Origin: UBA1756 sp045130235
GTDB lineage: Bacteria > Bacteroidota > Bacteroidia > Bacteroidales > WCHB1-69
NCBI GenBank assembly: GCA_045130235.1
Contig: JBGUPJ010000008.1
Span: forward strand, 62,001 to 126,000
Direction of reading: 5' to 3'
DNA: 64,000 nt
In this document: one piece after another, positions 1 to 10,923 of the stretch
How the letters are laid out: every line of letters starts with the position of its first letter
Position numbering within the stretch: the first letter of the stretch is position 1
Translations under genes and position numbers: made by a program
The notes under the pieces: model-generated
The model's input: only the letters and a program-made list of their open reading frames with translations
Databases searched by the model: none
What the model was told of the DNA's origin: nothing

Positions 1-812
1 GATACGAAACCACCTACGGCATGGGTGTGCGCTGTGTGCGCGATGAGGGCAACGGCGGTGGCGGCGGTTCCAACAGCAGCGACCTCAACTCTTGTCCTGT
101 GGCCTCTCCCAATGCCAACGAAACCGCTACGGGCGGCCGTATCACCGAACTCAGAGATTACGACAACAACAGTTACCGCGTGGTGAAGATAGGCAACCAG
201 TGCTGGATGAAAGACAATCTTCGCACCAAGCACTATGCCGATGGAACCTCCATTTCGCAAGGCTCTAACTCCATGTTCGCCCTCACCACCAGCATCAGTT
301 ATTATTTCTATCCTGATGGAAATACTTCTAATGCAGCTGTTTATGGATTGTTATATAACTGGAAAGCGGCCATCCGCACCATTTCCAACGCCTCCACCTC
401 CAATCCGAGCGGGGTGCAGGGTGTGTGTCCCAATGGGTGGCACCTGCCCAGCGAGGCTGAATACACCCAGATGACCGACTACGTGCAGTCGCAGAGCGAG
501 TATGTGTGCAACCCGAATTACGAGAACTATGTGGCTCCCGCCTTTGCCAGCAACGAAGGATGGATGAGTTCGGGCATCAGTTGCGCACCCGGCAACAACC
601 TGGCCGCCAACAATGCCACGGGCTTCAGCGCGATGCCAGCCGGACAGTGGGCACAGGATCCGTCAGGTATCACCCAGTACGCCTCCTTCTGGGGCGCAAG
701 TGGTGACAGCAGTACCGCCTACAGTTGGAATCTCATGGTTAATCATCCCTACCCGGTGGTCTCATACGACATGTCGGAATGGGCCTACTCGGTAAGGTGC
801 GTGAGAAACTAA
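1..812 (+). CDS. FISUMP-domain surface protein, C-terminal part (5' end outside window)
   Basis: The reading frame is open from the window edge (first full codon at base 3), so only the C-terminal end of a larger protein is seen. The first residues, up to GVRCVRD, are the end of one FISUMP domain. A Gly/Ser-rich linker follows (NGGGGGSNSS), then a complete FISUMP domain with its landmarks: QCWMKDNLRTKHYADG, GVCPNGWHLPSEAEY and a final SVRCVRN. No T9SS sorting domain follows the last FISUMP domain, as in the two giant proteins at 45284 and 53366, so this is probably a third member of that family. FISUMP domains are known from secreted and surface proteins of Fibrobacter and Bacteroidota; their biochemical role is not established. 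The protein family is clear, the function is not. Confidence 0.85.
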   Translation, partial: YETTYGMGVRCVRDEGNGGGGGSNSSDLNSCPVASPNANETATGGRITELRDYDNNSYRVVKIGNQCWMKDNLRTKHYADGTSISQGSNSMFALTTSISYYFYPDGNTSNAAVYGLLYNWKAAIRTISNASTSNPSGVQGVCPNGWHLPSEAEYTQMTDYVQSQSEYVCNPNYENYVAPAFASNEGWMSSGISCAPGNNLAANNATGFSAMPAGQWAQDPSGITQYASFWGASGDSSTAYSWNLMVNHPYPVVSYDMSEWAYSVRCVRN

Positions 813-886
813 CTGACTGAGATACTGTTGGTTTTTTATACTTGCATTCTCGAAGTATTCACCTTTCAATTCTCAATCATATTCCG

Positions 887-894
887 TATATTTG
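887..894 (+). promoter_or_regulatory. -7 box for the lipoprotein gene at 929
   Basis: TATATTTG matches the Bacteroidota -7 consensus TAnnTTTG and lies 34 bases before the start codon. A weak TTTC sits near the expected -33 position. Confidence 0.5.
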
Positions 895-928
895 CATTTA
901 AAAATAATCCGTAAATAAAAAGAATAAT

Positions 929-1774
929 ATGTTGAATAATAAATGGTTACATATTTTGTTGCTTTGTTTTTCTGTGGCTTGGGTAGTGGGGTTGAGTGGA
1001 TGTGGCAAGAAAGAGGCTGCGAAGGAGAAAGTTTCGCATGAACAAAAAACTGCGCAGTTGGATGTGCTTCCTGATACTCTCACGGTGTTGCAGGACACTG
1101 TCTCTGAAGTTGATGAAAGCGTTGCTGATGAGATATTTTCTGATTATTATATCCGGAAGGAGTCAACGGATTATATTTATTTGGATATCTGTGTCAAGCT
1201 ATATCCGGAGATGCCAGTACTGAGTGATTCGCTGATCAAATTTATCAAACCTTTAGAATCGTCAACACGAGAATTTGGCAAGTTTTTTAAGAGCACGTGT
1301 GAGAATGAACCCGATGAGGACTGGGGAATTCCTCCGCACTTGGAGTTGAGTAGTTCTGATTTTAAAATTGGGCAGTTTCTGGATGTAAAGGTCACAGGGA
1401 CGGAATTCTCTGGATGGAATGGGCAGAGCTTTCCAGTTGAAGCCAATTTGATATATGATGTGAAGAAACAGAAGATTTTGTCCAAGGAGGATGTGCTTGA
1501 CTTTTCACACAAACGGGAAATTAATTTGCTGATACAGAAACATTGTGACCCAAAGTGGCTAGAATGTTATAAAGAAAGTTTGGGCGAATTTGAGTTCATA
1601 AGTGGGCATCACTTGAGTAAAGTCAACTTGGATATGGCCGATTATGTAAGGCTCACGGATAAGGGAATGGTTTTCTTTTATGATATTTGTAAGATTGCGT
1701 GGAGAGGTTGTTGGCAGTTGGAATCGCTTGTCCCCTATGAGGAGTTGAAGCCCTATATGAAAATCGATCTTTGA
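929..1774 (+). CDS. RsiV/DUF3298-like lipoprotein
   Basis: This 281-residue protein starts with a hydrophobic signal ending in a lipobox (LSGC, Cys near residue 25), so it should be a lipoprotein in the cell envelope. The mature part begins with a charged linker. The remainder resembles the DUF3298 (RsiV-like) fold: a segment FKIGQFLDVKVTGTEFSGWN, then a stretch describing a ground state (EANLIYDVKKQKIL), and near the end TDKGMVFFYDICKIA with a late LVPYEELKPYM, which matches the family's usual 'iPY-eLkpyl' ending. The family includes anti-sigma factor RsiV and many Bacteroidota lipoproteins of unknown role. No sigma factor lies nearby, so a regulatory role is not supported. It is monocistronic, with its own -7 box. 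Confidence 0.6.
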   Translation: MLNNKWLHILLLCFSVAWVVGLSGCGKKEAAKEKVSHEQKTAQLDVLPDTLTVLQDTVSEVDESVADEIFSDYYIRKESTDYIYLDICVKLYPEMPVLSDSLIKFIKPLESSTREFGKFFKSTCENEPDEDWGIPPHLELSSSDFKIGQFLDVKVTGTEFSGWNGQSFPVEANLIYDVKKQKILSKEDVLDFSHKREINLLIQKHCDPKWLECYKESLGEFEFISGHHLSKVNLDMADYVRLTDKGMVFFYDICKIAWRGCWQLESLVPYEELKPYMKIDL

Positions 1775-1817
1775 CGAGCGTATTGCCTTTTTACATGTTA
1801 GTTGCAGATTAATTCCG

Positions 1818-1825
1818 TATCTTTG
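1818..1825 (+). promoter_or_regulatory. -7 box for the gene at 1850
   Basis: TATCTTTG fits TAnnTTTG and ends 24 bases before the ATG at 1850. It favours that start over the upstream in-frame ATG at 1802, which lies before the box. Confidence 0.5.
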
Positions 1826-1849
1826 CACCTGAATCAAAACCCAAAAACA

Positions 1850-2434
1850 ATGAAAAGAATAGGTGTGCTTTTATCCACTTTGGCCATTATGTTGATGGGC
1901 TTCGGCAACAGTGAGGTTAAGGTGAGTAATACTGAAAACAGGAGTCTGGCTGAAGATAATGACGAAGTTTCTTCAAGTGAGGAGGTATCAGGGGCTGACG
2001 AAATCTCTCAGTTGGTGCCCGCCGGTTATGTGGACTTGGGCTTGAGTGTGTATTGGAAAAACAGCAACGAATGGAACAGTGCAGACGACCATGGCTTCTA
2101 CACTTACGATGATGCAAAGAAAAAGTTCGGAAAGAGTTTGCCCACAAAGGCGCAGTTTGAGGAGTTGGAAAAGAAGTGTACATGGACATGGAATGACAGC
2201 AAGAAGGGCTATGATGTCAAAGGTCCCAATGGCAACTCCATCTTTCTTCCCGCTGCGGGCTACCGCAAGTGCGGTGGCGATGTGGCCGACGTCCGGACGT
2301 ACGGCGACTATTGGTCGTCCACACCCGACGGTACACAGCTCGCGTGGTACCTCGACTTCGATTCGGGCGACCACTACGTGTACAGCAACCTCCGCTGCAT
2401 CGGCCTGTCCGTGCGGCTTGTCCAAGGTAAGTGA
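1850..2434 (+). CDS. small secreted FISUMP/DUF1566-like protein
   Basis: The start at 1850 gives a 194-residue protein with a signal peptide (MKRIGVLLSTLAIMLMGFG). An upstream ATG at 1802 would put 16 non-signal residues in front and lies upstream of the promoter. After a Ser/Glu-rich linker comes one domain: YVDLGLSVYWKNSNEWN, then FGKSLPTKAQFEELEKKC, FLPAAGYRKCGG, YWSSTPDGTQLAWYL and a terminal LSVRLVQGK. This layout (layout of a 'lead' motif, LPTKAQFEEL, YWSS, SVRLV) is that of DUF1566/FISUMP-type domains common in Bacteroidales surface proteins. It is a single-domain relative of the large FISUMP proteins in this window. The ligand is unknown. Confidence 0.7.
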   Translation: MKRIGVLLSTLAIMLMGFGNSEVKVSNTENRSLAEDNDEVSSSEEVSGADEISQLVPAGYVDLGLSVYWKNSNEWNSADDHGFYTYDDAKKKFGKSLPTKAQFEELEKKCTWTWNDSKKGYDVKGPNGNSIFLPAAGYRKCGGDVADVRTYGDYWSSTPDGTQLAWYLDFDSGDHYVYSNLRCIGLSVRLVQGK

Positions 2435-2521
2435 TGGCACGCGCCAGAGCGCAATCACAAGCCATTGAAATATGGGTTGTGGGTCCCGTCACCGCAGCTG
2501 TTCGCGTCTTTACTCCTCACC

Positions 2522-2586
2522 CTTCAATTGTACATTGTCAATTGTTAATTCTCAATTGTCACTTCTCAATTGTCACTTTTCAATTT

Positions 2587-2596
<10 letters not shown>
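2522..2596. repeat. CAATTGTCAATTCTC-type intergenic repeat
   Basis: Low-complexity run of CAATT units separated by GT/TCT spacers (CAATTGTCAATTGTTAATTC and similar). Related runs lie at 9075-9108, 17047-17073 and 60381-60410. This copy extends into the end of the ABC-F gene and provides its last codons and stop. Confidence 0.7.
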
Positions 2597-4512
<1,916 letters not shown>

Positions 4513-4513
4513 G

Positions 4514-4546
4514 CTAATCTCTCAAATCTCTCAAATCTCTCAAATC
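4514..4546. repeat. tandem TCTCAAATC repeat between sufE and the ABC-F gene
   Basis: Three to four copies of a 10-base unit (CTCAAATCTC) fill the whole gap between the two leftward genes. No ribosome binding site or promoter is recognisable in it. Confidence 0.6.
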
Positions 4547-4959
4547 TACAAATTCCCCTTCGCATACCCTCTAATCTGCTGAATCATAGATAGAAGTCCG
4601 TTGGAGCGGGTAGGGGAGAGGTGCTCCTTGATACCGATCTTGTCGATGTAGCCGAGGTCGCTCGCCAGAATCTCCTGCGGGGTGTGTCCCGACAGCACCC
4701 GGATGAGCAGGTTGATGATGCCCTTCGTGATGATGGCGTCGCTGTCGGCGCGGAAAAACAGTTTCCCATCGCTCATCTCCGCATGGAGCCAAACCTGCGA
4801 CTGACAGCCGGGAATCAGGTGCGCATCATCCTTATATTGTGGGTCGATGAGGGGCAGACTTCTCCCCATCTCTATAATATAATTGTATTTATCCATCCAG
4901 TCATCGAACAACTCAAATTCTTCAATGATTTCGCTTTCCGCTTCTGCAATACTGCTCAT
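4546..4959 (-). CDS. sufE: SufE family sulfur acceptor protein
   Basis: The 137-residue protein matches SufE, which takes persulfide sulfur from the cysteine desulfurase SufS for Fe-S cluster assembly in the cytoplasm. The catalytic motif is PGCQSQVW with Cys near residue 52. Other family landmarks are the N-terminal 'dwmDKYNYIIEMGRSLP', the 'kGIINLLIRVLSG' segment and a terminal LSPTRSNGLLSMIQQIRGYA. Length is normal for the family. No other suf genes are in the window, so it is a stand-alone copy. A possible -7 box lies upstream at 5030-5037 on the same strand. Confidence 0.93.
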   Translation of the reverse strand: MSSIAEAESEIIEEFELFDDWMDKYNYIIEMGRSLPLIDPQYKDDAHLIPGCQSQVWLHAEMSDGKLFFRADSDAIITKGIINLLIRVLSGHTPQEILASDLGYIDKIGIKEHLSPTRSNGLLSMIQQIRGYAKGNL

Positions 4960-5029
4960 TCTTGTGTTTTTGTAAATTATTGATTATAAATATTTTATAG
5001 TGTATTTTCTAAAATGTAAAATGGGTTTG

Positions 5030-5037
5030 CAAAATTA
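5030..5037 (-). promoter_or_regulatory. -7 box for sufE
   Basis: On the minus strand the sequence reads TAATTTTG, a TAnnTTTG match, about 70 bases before the sufE start. It is back-to-back with the promoter of the C10 protease gene. Confidence 0.45.
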
Positions 5038-5059
5038 CAAAAAACTCATAAAAAAGTCG

Positions 5060-5067
5060 TACTTTTG
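5060..5067 (+). promoter_or_regulatory. -7 box for the C10 protease gene
   Basis: TACTTTTG (TAnnTTTG) ends 24 bases before the ATG at 5092. Confidence 0.55.
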
Positions 5068-5091
5068 CCCCGTCAAAAATTAATTTGAATT

Positions 5092-6165
5092 ATGAAAAAA
5101 CTTTGTATTATTTGTTTCTTTATGGTTGCTCTGACTGCTTGGGCGCAAAGTCCGCTGTTGAAAACCGTAGACTTCCCGGATGCTTCCGTGCCAGAGCTTC
5201 GCACTGAGGGGCTGCTCACTTCGCATTGGACGCAAGATTTTCCATACAACCAGCTCTGTCCGAGAGACCCTGAGAACGACTATTCCTATAGTTATGCCGG
5301 ATGTCCAGCTATCGCTATGGGACAGATTATCAATTATTTGCGAACCACGCAAGACACCCGTTTTGACGATAACGATGACTACGCACATAGTTATGCTGGT
5401 CGCAGTTATATCATTGATGAGGACTGGGAAACGTTGCAATTTCCGTCGTTCCCGCAGCTGAACGAAATGTTGGATTCTATCGATGCCACTTTCCTGCGCG
5501 GCGAGGAGCTGCCCGACATATTGTCCGCTGCCTTGGTTTTTGCATGTGGCACGGCTTGCAGGCAGGTCTATACGTCGCAAGGCTCCGGCACGTTTGCTGT
5601 GAATCAGGCGTATGAAGCCTACCGCCGCTTTGGCTTTACTGATTGCCAGCTGTTTACGGAGGCCGATTCAACGATGTATGCGACCTTGATCTCCAATCTG
5701 GAAGCCGGTTATCCCGCCCATCTGGCCGTTGAAAATCCGCAGGGAACCGTTGGCCACAATGTCGTGGTGGATGCCTACCGTGAAATTGATGGAAAGTTCC
5801 ACATGAACTTCGGCTATGGTGGCTCTCAGGATGGCTGGTACAGCATTCCTGATCCGAATTTTTATTACGGAATGACCAAGCTGGAAGGTATTGTTTTGAA
5901 TATCATTCCCACGCAGACCTCGGTTCAAGAAAGTTCCATCCATCAGCCCTTGCATGTCTATCCCAACCCCGCCACCGACCTGCTCTACTTGGAAAACATT
6001 CCCGCGCAATCTGAAGAATTTTCTATCTTTAATACTTTGGGGCAAACGGTGATGACGGGTACTACCAACGGCACCCTTTCTGTCTCGGGATTGGGAAAAG
6101 GTCTTTATTTTGTACAAGTCAAGGGCGACAATTGGCAAAAAACGGCTAAGTTTGTGGTGAAATAG
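5092..6165 (+). CDS. C10 (streptopain-like) cysteine protease with T9SS sorting domain
   Basis: The 357-residue protein has a signal peptide (MKKLCIICFFMVALTAWAQS), a C10 peptidase domain and a C-terminal secretion tail. The catalytic Cys is near residue 71 in YAGCPAIAMGQI and the catalytic His near residue 222 in GHNVVVDAYR, followed by the usual FGYGGSQDGWYSI. The last 70 residues start with VYPNPATDLLYL and contain LGKGLYFVQV, a Por-type T9SS sorting domain, so it should be secreted or attached to the outer surface. Unlike the C10 protein at 31687, it has no Spi-type inhibitory propeptide: the mature catalytic domain starts almost directly after the signal. How its activity is held back before secretion is therefore open. 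The PrtT/streptopain family fits well; the substrate is unknown. Confidence 0.9.
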   Translation: MKKLCIICFFMVALTAWAQSPLLKTVDFPDASVPELRTEGLLTSHWTQDFPYNQLCPRDPENDYSYSYAGCPAIAMGQIINYLRTTQDTRFDDNDDYAHSYAGRSYIIDEDWETLQFPSFPQLNEMLDSIDATFLRGEELPDILSAALVFACGTACRQVYTSQGSGTFAVNQAYEAYRRFGFTDCQLFTEADSTMYATLISNLEAGYPAHLAVENPQGTVGHNVVVDAYREIDGKFHMNFGYGGSQDGWYSIPDPNFYYGMTKLEGIVLNIIPTQTSVQESSIHQPLHVYPNPATDLLYLENIPAQSEEFSIFNTLGQTVMTGTTNGTLSVSGLGKGLYFVQVKGDNWQKTAKFVVK

Positions 6166-6223
6166 GAGCAGCTTTGCTGCCTATCATTTCCCATTCTGGC
6201 TTGCCGAATATCAATACCATCGT

Positions 6224-9037
6224 ATGAGTTTTATCGCATATTTATCCCAAAAAATTGTAGAGAAAATTTCTGATAATCAGAAAATTATGGTTGTATTGCC
6301 CAACCAGAGGGCACGGCGGCGCCTCCTGTTAGAGTTGGCAAGTCGCATTGAACATCCCGTCTTTGCCCCCACCATCGTCACGATGGACGAACTGGTGCAC
6401 AGCCTTACACCCCTCACCCTGGCCGACACCTCACAGCAGCTGATCGAACTCTTCCGCGTGTATCGTGAGTGCGACTTCCGCAACGACGACTCCTTCATCA
6501 CTTTCATGAATTGGTCGCGCACTTTTCTGAAAGATATTGACGAAATCGACCAGTACAACGGCGATGCGCGGCTCATTTTCTCCAATATCGCTGACCTCAA
6601 AGAACTCGACCTCTTCGGACAGCATGAGCTTACGGAAAATCAGCGCAAATACCTCGATTTTTACCGGCATCTCTATGATTTGTATGAGCGCTTTCGTGCC
6701 CATCTTTACCAAAATCATCTGGGTTATAATGGAATGATTTATAGGGATGTAGCGGAAAATGCGGCGCAATATTTACAGGGGTTTGAGTATGATGATGTGA
6801 TGTTTGCAGGCCTCTTGGCCCTTGCTCCCACCGAGCAGAAATTGGCCCGTGAAATTCGCAACCATGCGAAAGTGGATTTCATCTTCGATTTGGACCATTT
6901 TTATTATGATAACAACCATCTCGGCATCCACAAGATGGTGCAGGAGGTGGCTGCCACCACGCAAATCCAGAAGATTGAGCAGGTGAGTGACGATTACCGG
7001 GAAATTCCCAAGAACATCACCATCACGGCGGCCTCGCAGACCATGGGACAAGTGTTTGCCGCCGTGCAGATTTTGGAGCAGATGCCCCCTGAACAACTTG
7101 AGCGTACTGCCGTCGTCCTTGCCGACGAGTCGCTGCTGGTGCCGTTTGTGCATGCTTATGGACAGGACAAGTGCAACATCACCATGCGCTATCCTGTAAA
7201 GCATACGGCCGCCTTCCACCTCTTCCAAGACCTGGTGGCCGCTGCACAGAACTATCGCCGCCTCAACCACAAGGATGCCAGTGGATTTTCCGGCTATTAC
7301 CACAAGGATATTATCGCCCTTATCGGCAATCCGGTGTTGGCACAAGCTTTTTTCTCTGGTCAGTGGACGGCCCAAAATGCAATGGATGAGGTGGTTAATA
7401 TCAATAAGGCCTTCCTTACCCCAGCCCATCTTAGCAATGTGCTGAAATTCGACTTCCCCGATTTGTCGAAAGAGGGTCGCGACTTTTTGAATGAGATCAT
7501 CATTTTCATCCAAAACACGATTCAACAATTGGAAAGTGAGGATGATAATATGGATAGGGAAGTTCTGAAATTGTTGGCGCAAGAACTGAAAAAAGTGGAT
7601 GAGCTGGTCGCCGGTTTTCAAGATTTTCCCTTGGATTTCCGCACCCTCACCACCTTTATCAACGAGCAGGTGAGTGCGCTGGGACTGCCCTTTATGAGCA
7701 ATCCCAACAAAGGTCTTCAGGTAATGGGAGTGCTGGAAACCAGGATGTTGGACTTTGATACGGTCATCATGCTTTCTGTGAATGAGGGCTGTGTCCCGAC
7801 GGGCAAGTCCACCGACTCCATGCTGCTTTTCGGGGTGAAAAAGTTTTTCGGGCTGCCCACCTACGAGCATCACGACACGGCGTATGCCTACCACTTCTTC
7901 CGTCTCTTGCAGCGGGCTGCCCACATTCACCTGATTTACAATGCCGACACGTCCACCTCGGCCAACGAAGAGAGCCGCTTTGTACGGCAGTTGGAGTATG
8001 AATCTCAACATCAGCATCTTACAGATATTATTAAGATGCAACGCCGGCAGATCTCTGTGCCACCCAAACTCTCCGCACAGGGCAATGTTATTTCCATCGC
8101 CAAGACCAAGTCTGACATTGACACTCTGAAAAATATGACCTACTCGGTCAGCACCTTGTCCACCTACATCAACTGTCCGTTGCAGTTTTATTTGAGTAAG
8201 GTGGCACAGATTGAGGTGCCCCGCACCATTGACGAGAATGTGGAGCAGAGCGTGGTGGGCAAGGTCATCCATGCGGTGCTGGAGCAAGCAGCCAAAGAGT
8301 TGAAGACCGCTGCCAAATCGAAACAGAAGGGCATTATTCAAAAGTATCAGGATCTTGTTGAAAAGGATTCCATTTATCTGCGTGATTTGTTTTGGGAAAG
8401 TGAGGAGGTGCAGGGGCAGGACCTGACACAGGGAAAACTGTTCATCGCCGTGGAAGTGGTGAAACGGCAGTTGAAAAGCTATTTAAAGGAATGGCTTAAG
8501 GAACTTTCCAATCCCGATCTTCATGTCAAGATTGTGGAGCCGGAGATGAGGTTGGAGTACGAGTTCTCGGTGGATGAGGTGAGGAAATTCAAGATGGAAG
8601 GCTTCGCCGATTTGGTGGAGAAGCGCAACGGCAAGACGGCCATTTTGGATTATAAGACAGGGAAAATCCACGAGCTGTGCTTTTCCAACATGGATGACTT
8701 GTTTGGCAATCCCAAGTACAAGCAATTGTTTCAGTTGATTACCTATGCTTATTTGTATTGGAAGTTAGAAGATGTTGAACCACAGGATATTACTTGTGCG
8801 TTGGTGAGCTTCCAGTCGTTGATGACGGGCGACGCTTTCCTGATGGGTCCCCAAAAAACCAAGTCATCTGGAAAGGGGAAAGTCCCGTTGGAAATGACGA
8901 CAGCATTTCTTGAGCTTTATGAAGAGAATCTGAAAAAACTCTTCCTCGGTATCGTGAATGAAAAACTTCCGTTTGAGCAGACGACCGAATTAGACCATTG
9001 CAAATGGTGCGACTACCGTGCCGTCTGTGGGAGGTGA
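6224..9037 (+). CDS. AddB-like PD-(D/E)XK nuclease / inactivated helicase-like protein
   Basis: A 937-residue protein. The N-terminus has a helicase-like opening (IMVVLPNQRARRRLL) in which the Walker A lysine signature is lost, as in AddB-like proteins of Bacteroidota. The C-terminal part is a RecB-type nuclease: EGFADLVEKRNGKTAILDYKTG carries the active-site Asp and the D-x-K pair. Four cysteines frame this domain, one in TYINCPLQFYL and three in the final HCKWCDYRAVC, the pattern of the Fe-S cluster described for AddB. The expected role is double-strand break end processing with an AddA-type helicase partner. No such partner lies in the window. Its end faces lepA, with a shared terminator between. 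Confidence 0.85.
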   Translation: MSFIAYLSQKIVEKISDNQKIMVVLPNQRARRRLLLELASRIEHPVFAPTIVTMDELVHSLTPLTLADTSQQLIELFRVYRECDFRNDDSFITFMNWSRTFLKDIDEIDQYNGDARLIFSNIADLKELDLFGQHELTENQRKYLDFYRHLYDLYERFRAHLYQNHLGYNGMIYRDVAENAAQYLQGFEYDDVMFAGLLALAPTEQKLAREIRNHAKVDFIFDLDHFYYDNNHLGIHKMVQEVAATTQIQKIEQVSDDYREIPKNITITAASQTMGQVFAAVQILEQMPPEQLERTAVVLADESLLVPFVHAYGQDKCNITMRYPVKHTAAFHLFQDLVAAAQNYRRLNHKDASGFSGYYHKDIIALIGNPVLAQAFFSGQWTAQNAMDEVVNINKAFLTPAHLSNVLKFDFPDLSKEGRDFLNEIIIFIQNTIQQLESEDDNMDREVLKLLAQELKKVDELVAGFQDFPLDFRTLTTFINEQVSALGLPFMSNPNKGLQVMGVLETRMLDFDTVIMLSVNEGCVPTGKSTDSMLLFGVKKFFGLPTYEHHDTAYAYHFFRLLQRAAHIHLIYNADTSTSANEESRFVRQLEYESQHQHLTDIIKMQRRQISVPPKLSAQGNVISIAKTKSDIDTLKNMTYSVSTLSTYINCPLQFYLSKVAQIEVPRTIDENVEQSVVGKVIHAVLEQAAKELKTAAKSKQKGIIQKYQDLVEKDSIYLRDLFWESEEVQGQDLTQGKLFIAVEVVKRQLKSYLKEWLKELSNPDLHVKIVEPEMRLEYEFSVDEVRKFKMEGFADLVEKRNGKTAILDYKTGKIHELCFSNMDDLFGNPKYKQLFQLITYAYLYWKLEDVEPQDITCALVSFQSLMTGDAFLMGPQKTKSSGKGKVPLEMTTAFLELYEENLKKLFLGIVNEKLPFEQTTELDHCKWCDYRAVCGR

Positions 9038-9044
9038 TGATTGT

Positions 9045-9078
9045 AAAAAAGAGATGCAATGAATTGCATCTCAACTTT
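9045..9078. terminator. bidirectional rho-independent terminator
   Basis: GAGATGCAAT (9051-9060) pairs perfectly with ATTGCATCTC (9063-9072). Read leftward the hairpin is followed by TTTTTT, a canonical terminator for lepA; read rightward it is followed by AACTTTTC, so it may also serve the nuclease gene. Confidence 0.85.
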
Positions 9079-9108
9079 TCAATTCTCAGTTTTCAATTTT
9101 CAATTTCC
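9075..9108. repeat. TTTTCAATTCTCAG intergenic repeat
   Basis: Run of (T)TTTCAATT units between the terminator and the lepA stop codon; same family as the repeats at 2522, 17047 and 60381. Confidence 0.65.
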
Positions 9109-10896
9109 TTAGTCCAGCTTCAGCACGGCGAGGAAGGCCGACTGCGGCACTTCCACGTTGCCGATCTGGCGCATGCGCTTCTTGCCCTGTTTCTGCTTCT
9201 CCAACAGTTTGCGCTTACGGGTGATATCGCCGCCGTAACACTTGGCAGTCACATCCTTACGCACCTGCTTCACCGTTTCTCTCGCAATAATCTTAGATCC
9301 GATGGCTGCTTGGATGGCGATGTCGAACTGCTGTCTCGGGATGAGCTCTTTCAGCTTTTCACATATCTTTCGCCCAAAAGGATAAGCATTGTCCACATGA
9401 GTCAGCGATGAGAGAGCATCCACTGAATCTCCGTTAAGCAGAATGTCCAGTTTCACTAGATGAGCTGGTTTATAGCTGGAAATATGATAGTCGAAAGAGG
9501 CGTACCCTTTAGAAATGCTCTTCAGCTTGTCGTAAAAGTCGAAGACGATTTCGCCCAGCGGCAGGTCGAAGGTGAGTTCCACACGGTTGGAGGCGATATA
9601 GACTTGGTTGAGCAGCGTGCCACGTTTGTCAAGACAAAGCTTGATGATGGGGCCGATGAAGTCGTCCTTGCTGATGATCTGTGCCCGGATGTAGGGCTCC
9701 TCCACGTGGTCGATCATGGTGGGAGCGGGCATGCCAGAAGGATTGTGAACCTCGATGAGTTCGCCTTTGGTGGTATAAAGGTTGTAGGAGACGTTGGGCA
9801 CGGTGGCAATCACGTCCATGTTGAACTCGCGGTCGAGACGCTCCTGCACGATTTCCATGTGCAGCAGTCCGAGGAAGCCGCAGCGGAAACCGAAGCCGAG
9901 TGCTGCCGACGATTCGGGCACGAAGGTGAGTGAGGCGTCGTTGAGCTGGAGTTTCTCCAACGAGGCACGCAGCTCCTCGTACTGGTCGGCATCGGTGGGA
10001 TATACGCCGGCGAAGAGCATGGGTTTTACTTCCTGGAATCCTGCCACCGCCTCTGTACAGGGACGTTCCACCTGCGTTACGGTGTCGCCCACGCGCACCT
10101 CCTTCGAGGTCTTGATGCCGGAAATGATGTAGCCCACATCGCCGGCCTTCATCACATGGCGCGGCTCCTGCGTCATGCGCAGCACGCCAATCTCATCGGC
10201 ATCGTACTCCTTGCCGGTGGACAAGAACTTAAGCTTGTCGCCTGTGTGCATGGTGCCGTTGAAGATACGGAAATAGGAGATAATGCCTCTGTATGAGTTG
10301 AATACGGAGTCGAAGATGAGGGCCTGCAGGGGAGCGTCGGGGTCACCTTTCGGGGCGGGGATGCGCTCGATGATGGCGGCCAACAGTTCCTCCACACCCA
10401 GTCCGGTCTTACCGCTGGTCTCAATGATTTCCGACTCGTCGCAACCGATCAGGTCAATAATCTGGTCTTTCACCTCTGCCGGCATGGCGGCGGGCATGTC
10501 CATCTTGTTGAGTACGGGAATGATTTCAAGGTTGTTGTCGATAGCCAAATATAGGTTCGAGATAGTTTGTGCCTGAACCCCTTGTGTGGCATCCACCAGC
10601 AGCAGTGCGCCTTCGCACGCCGCGATGGAACGGGACACCTCGTAAGAGAAGTCCACGTGACCGGGAGTGTCAATAAGGTTCAGCACATAATGCTCACCCT
10701 TGTATTGGTAATCCATCTGGATGGCGTGGCTCTTGATGGTGATGCCTCGCTCGCGTTCCAATGCCATGTCGTCCAACACCTGGTCTTGGAAATCGCGTTC
10801 GTTCACCGTTCCAGTGAATTGCAGCATTCGGTCTGCTAAGGTGCTTTTTCCATGGTCAATATGGGCGATGATGCAGAAGTTGCGGATGTTTTTCAT
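9109..10896 (-). CDS. lepA: elongation factor 4 (LepA)
   Basis: The 595-residue protein is a full-length LepA, the ribosome-associated GTPase that back-translocates or remodels stalled ribosomes. G1 is AHIDHGKST near residues 10-18, G3 is DTPGHVDFSYEV and G4 is NKMD. The C-terminal LepA-specific domain ends in GGDITRKRKLLEKQKQGKKRMRQIG and VPQSAFLAVLKLD, both hallmark segments that separate LepA from EF-G. Length is normal. It is monocistronic with a strong terminator at 9045-9078. Confidence 0.98.
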   Translation of the reverse strand: MKNIRNFCIIAHIDHGKSTLADRMLQFTGTVNERDFQDQVLDDMALERERGITIKSHAIQMDYQYKGEHYVLNLIDTPGHVDFSYEVSRSIAACEGALLLVDATQGVQAQTISNLYLAIDNNLEIIPVLNKMDMPAAMPAEVKDQIIDLIGCDESEIIETSGKTGLGVEELLAAIIERIPAPKGDPDAPLQALIFDSVFNSYRGIISYFRIFNGTMHTGDKLKFLSTGKEYDADEIGVLRMTQEPRHVMKAGDVGYIISGIKTSKEVRVGDTVTQVERPCTEAVAGFQEVKPMLFAGVYPTDADQYEELRASLEKLQLNDASLTFVPESSAALGFGFRCGFLGLLHMEIVQERLDREFNMDVIATVPNVSYNLYTTKGELIEVHNPSGMPAPTMIDHVEEPYIRAQIISKDDFIGPIIKLCLDKRGTLLNQVYIASNRVELTFDLPLGEIVFDFYDKLKSISKGYASFDYHISSYKPAHLVKLDILLNGDSVDALSSLTHVDNAYPFGRKICEKLKELIPRQQFDIAIQAAIGSKIIARETVKQVRKDVTAKCYGGDITRKRKLLEKQKQGKKRMRQIGNVEVPQSAFLAVLKLD

Positions 10897-10923
10897 ATAT
10901 ATATTATAGTGCGGGGTAGTAGA

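Noticed and set aside
6166..6182. GCAGC-TTT-GCTGC hairpin after the C10 protease
   Set aside because: Only five base pairs and no U-run; likely chance.
6773..8341. A 522-codon minus-strand open frame inside the AddB-like nuclease gene
   Set aside because: The plus-strand protein is conserved along its full length, whereas the antisense product is His/Leu-rich without a domain.
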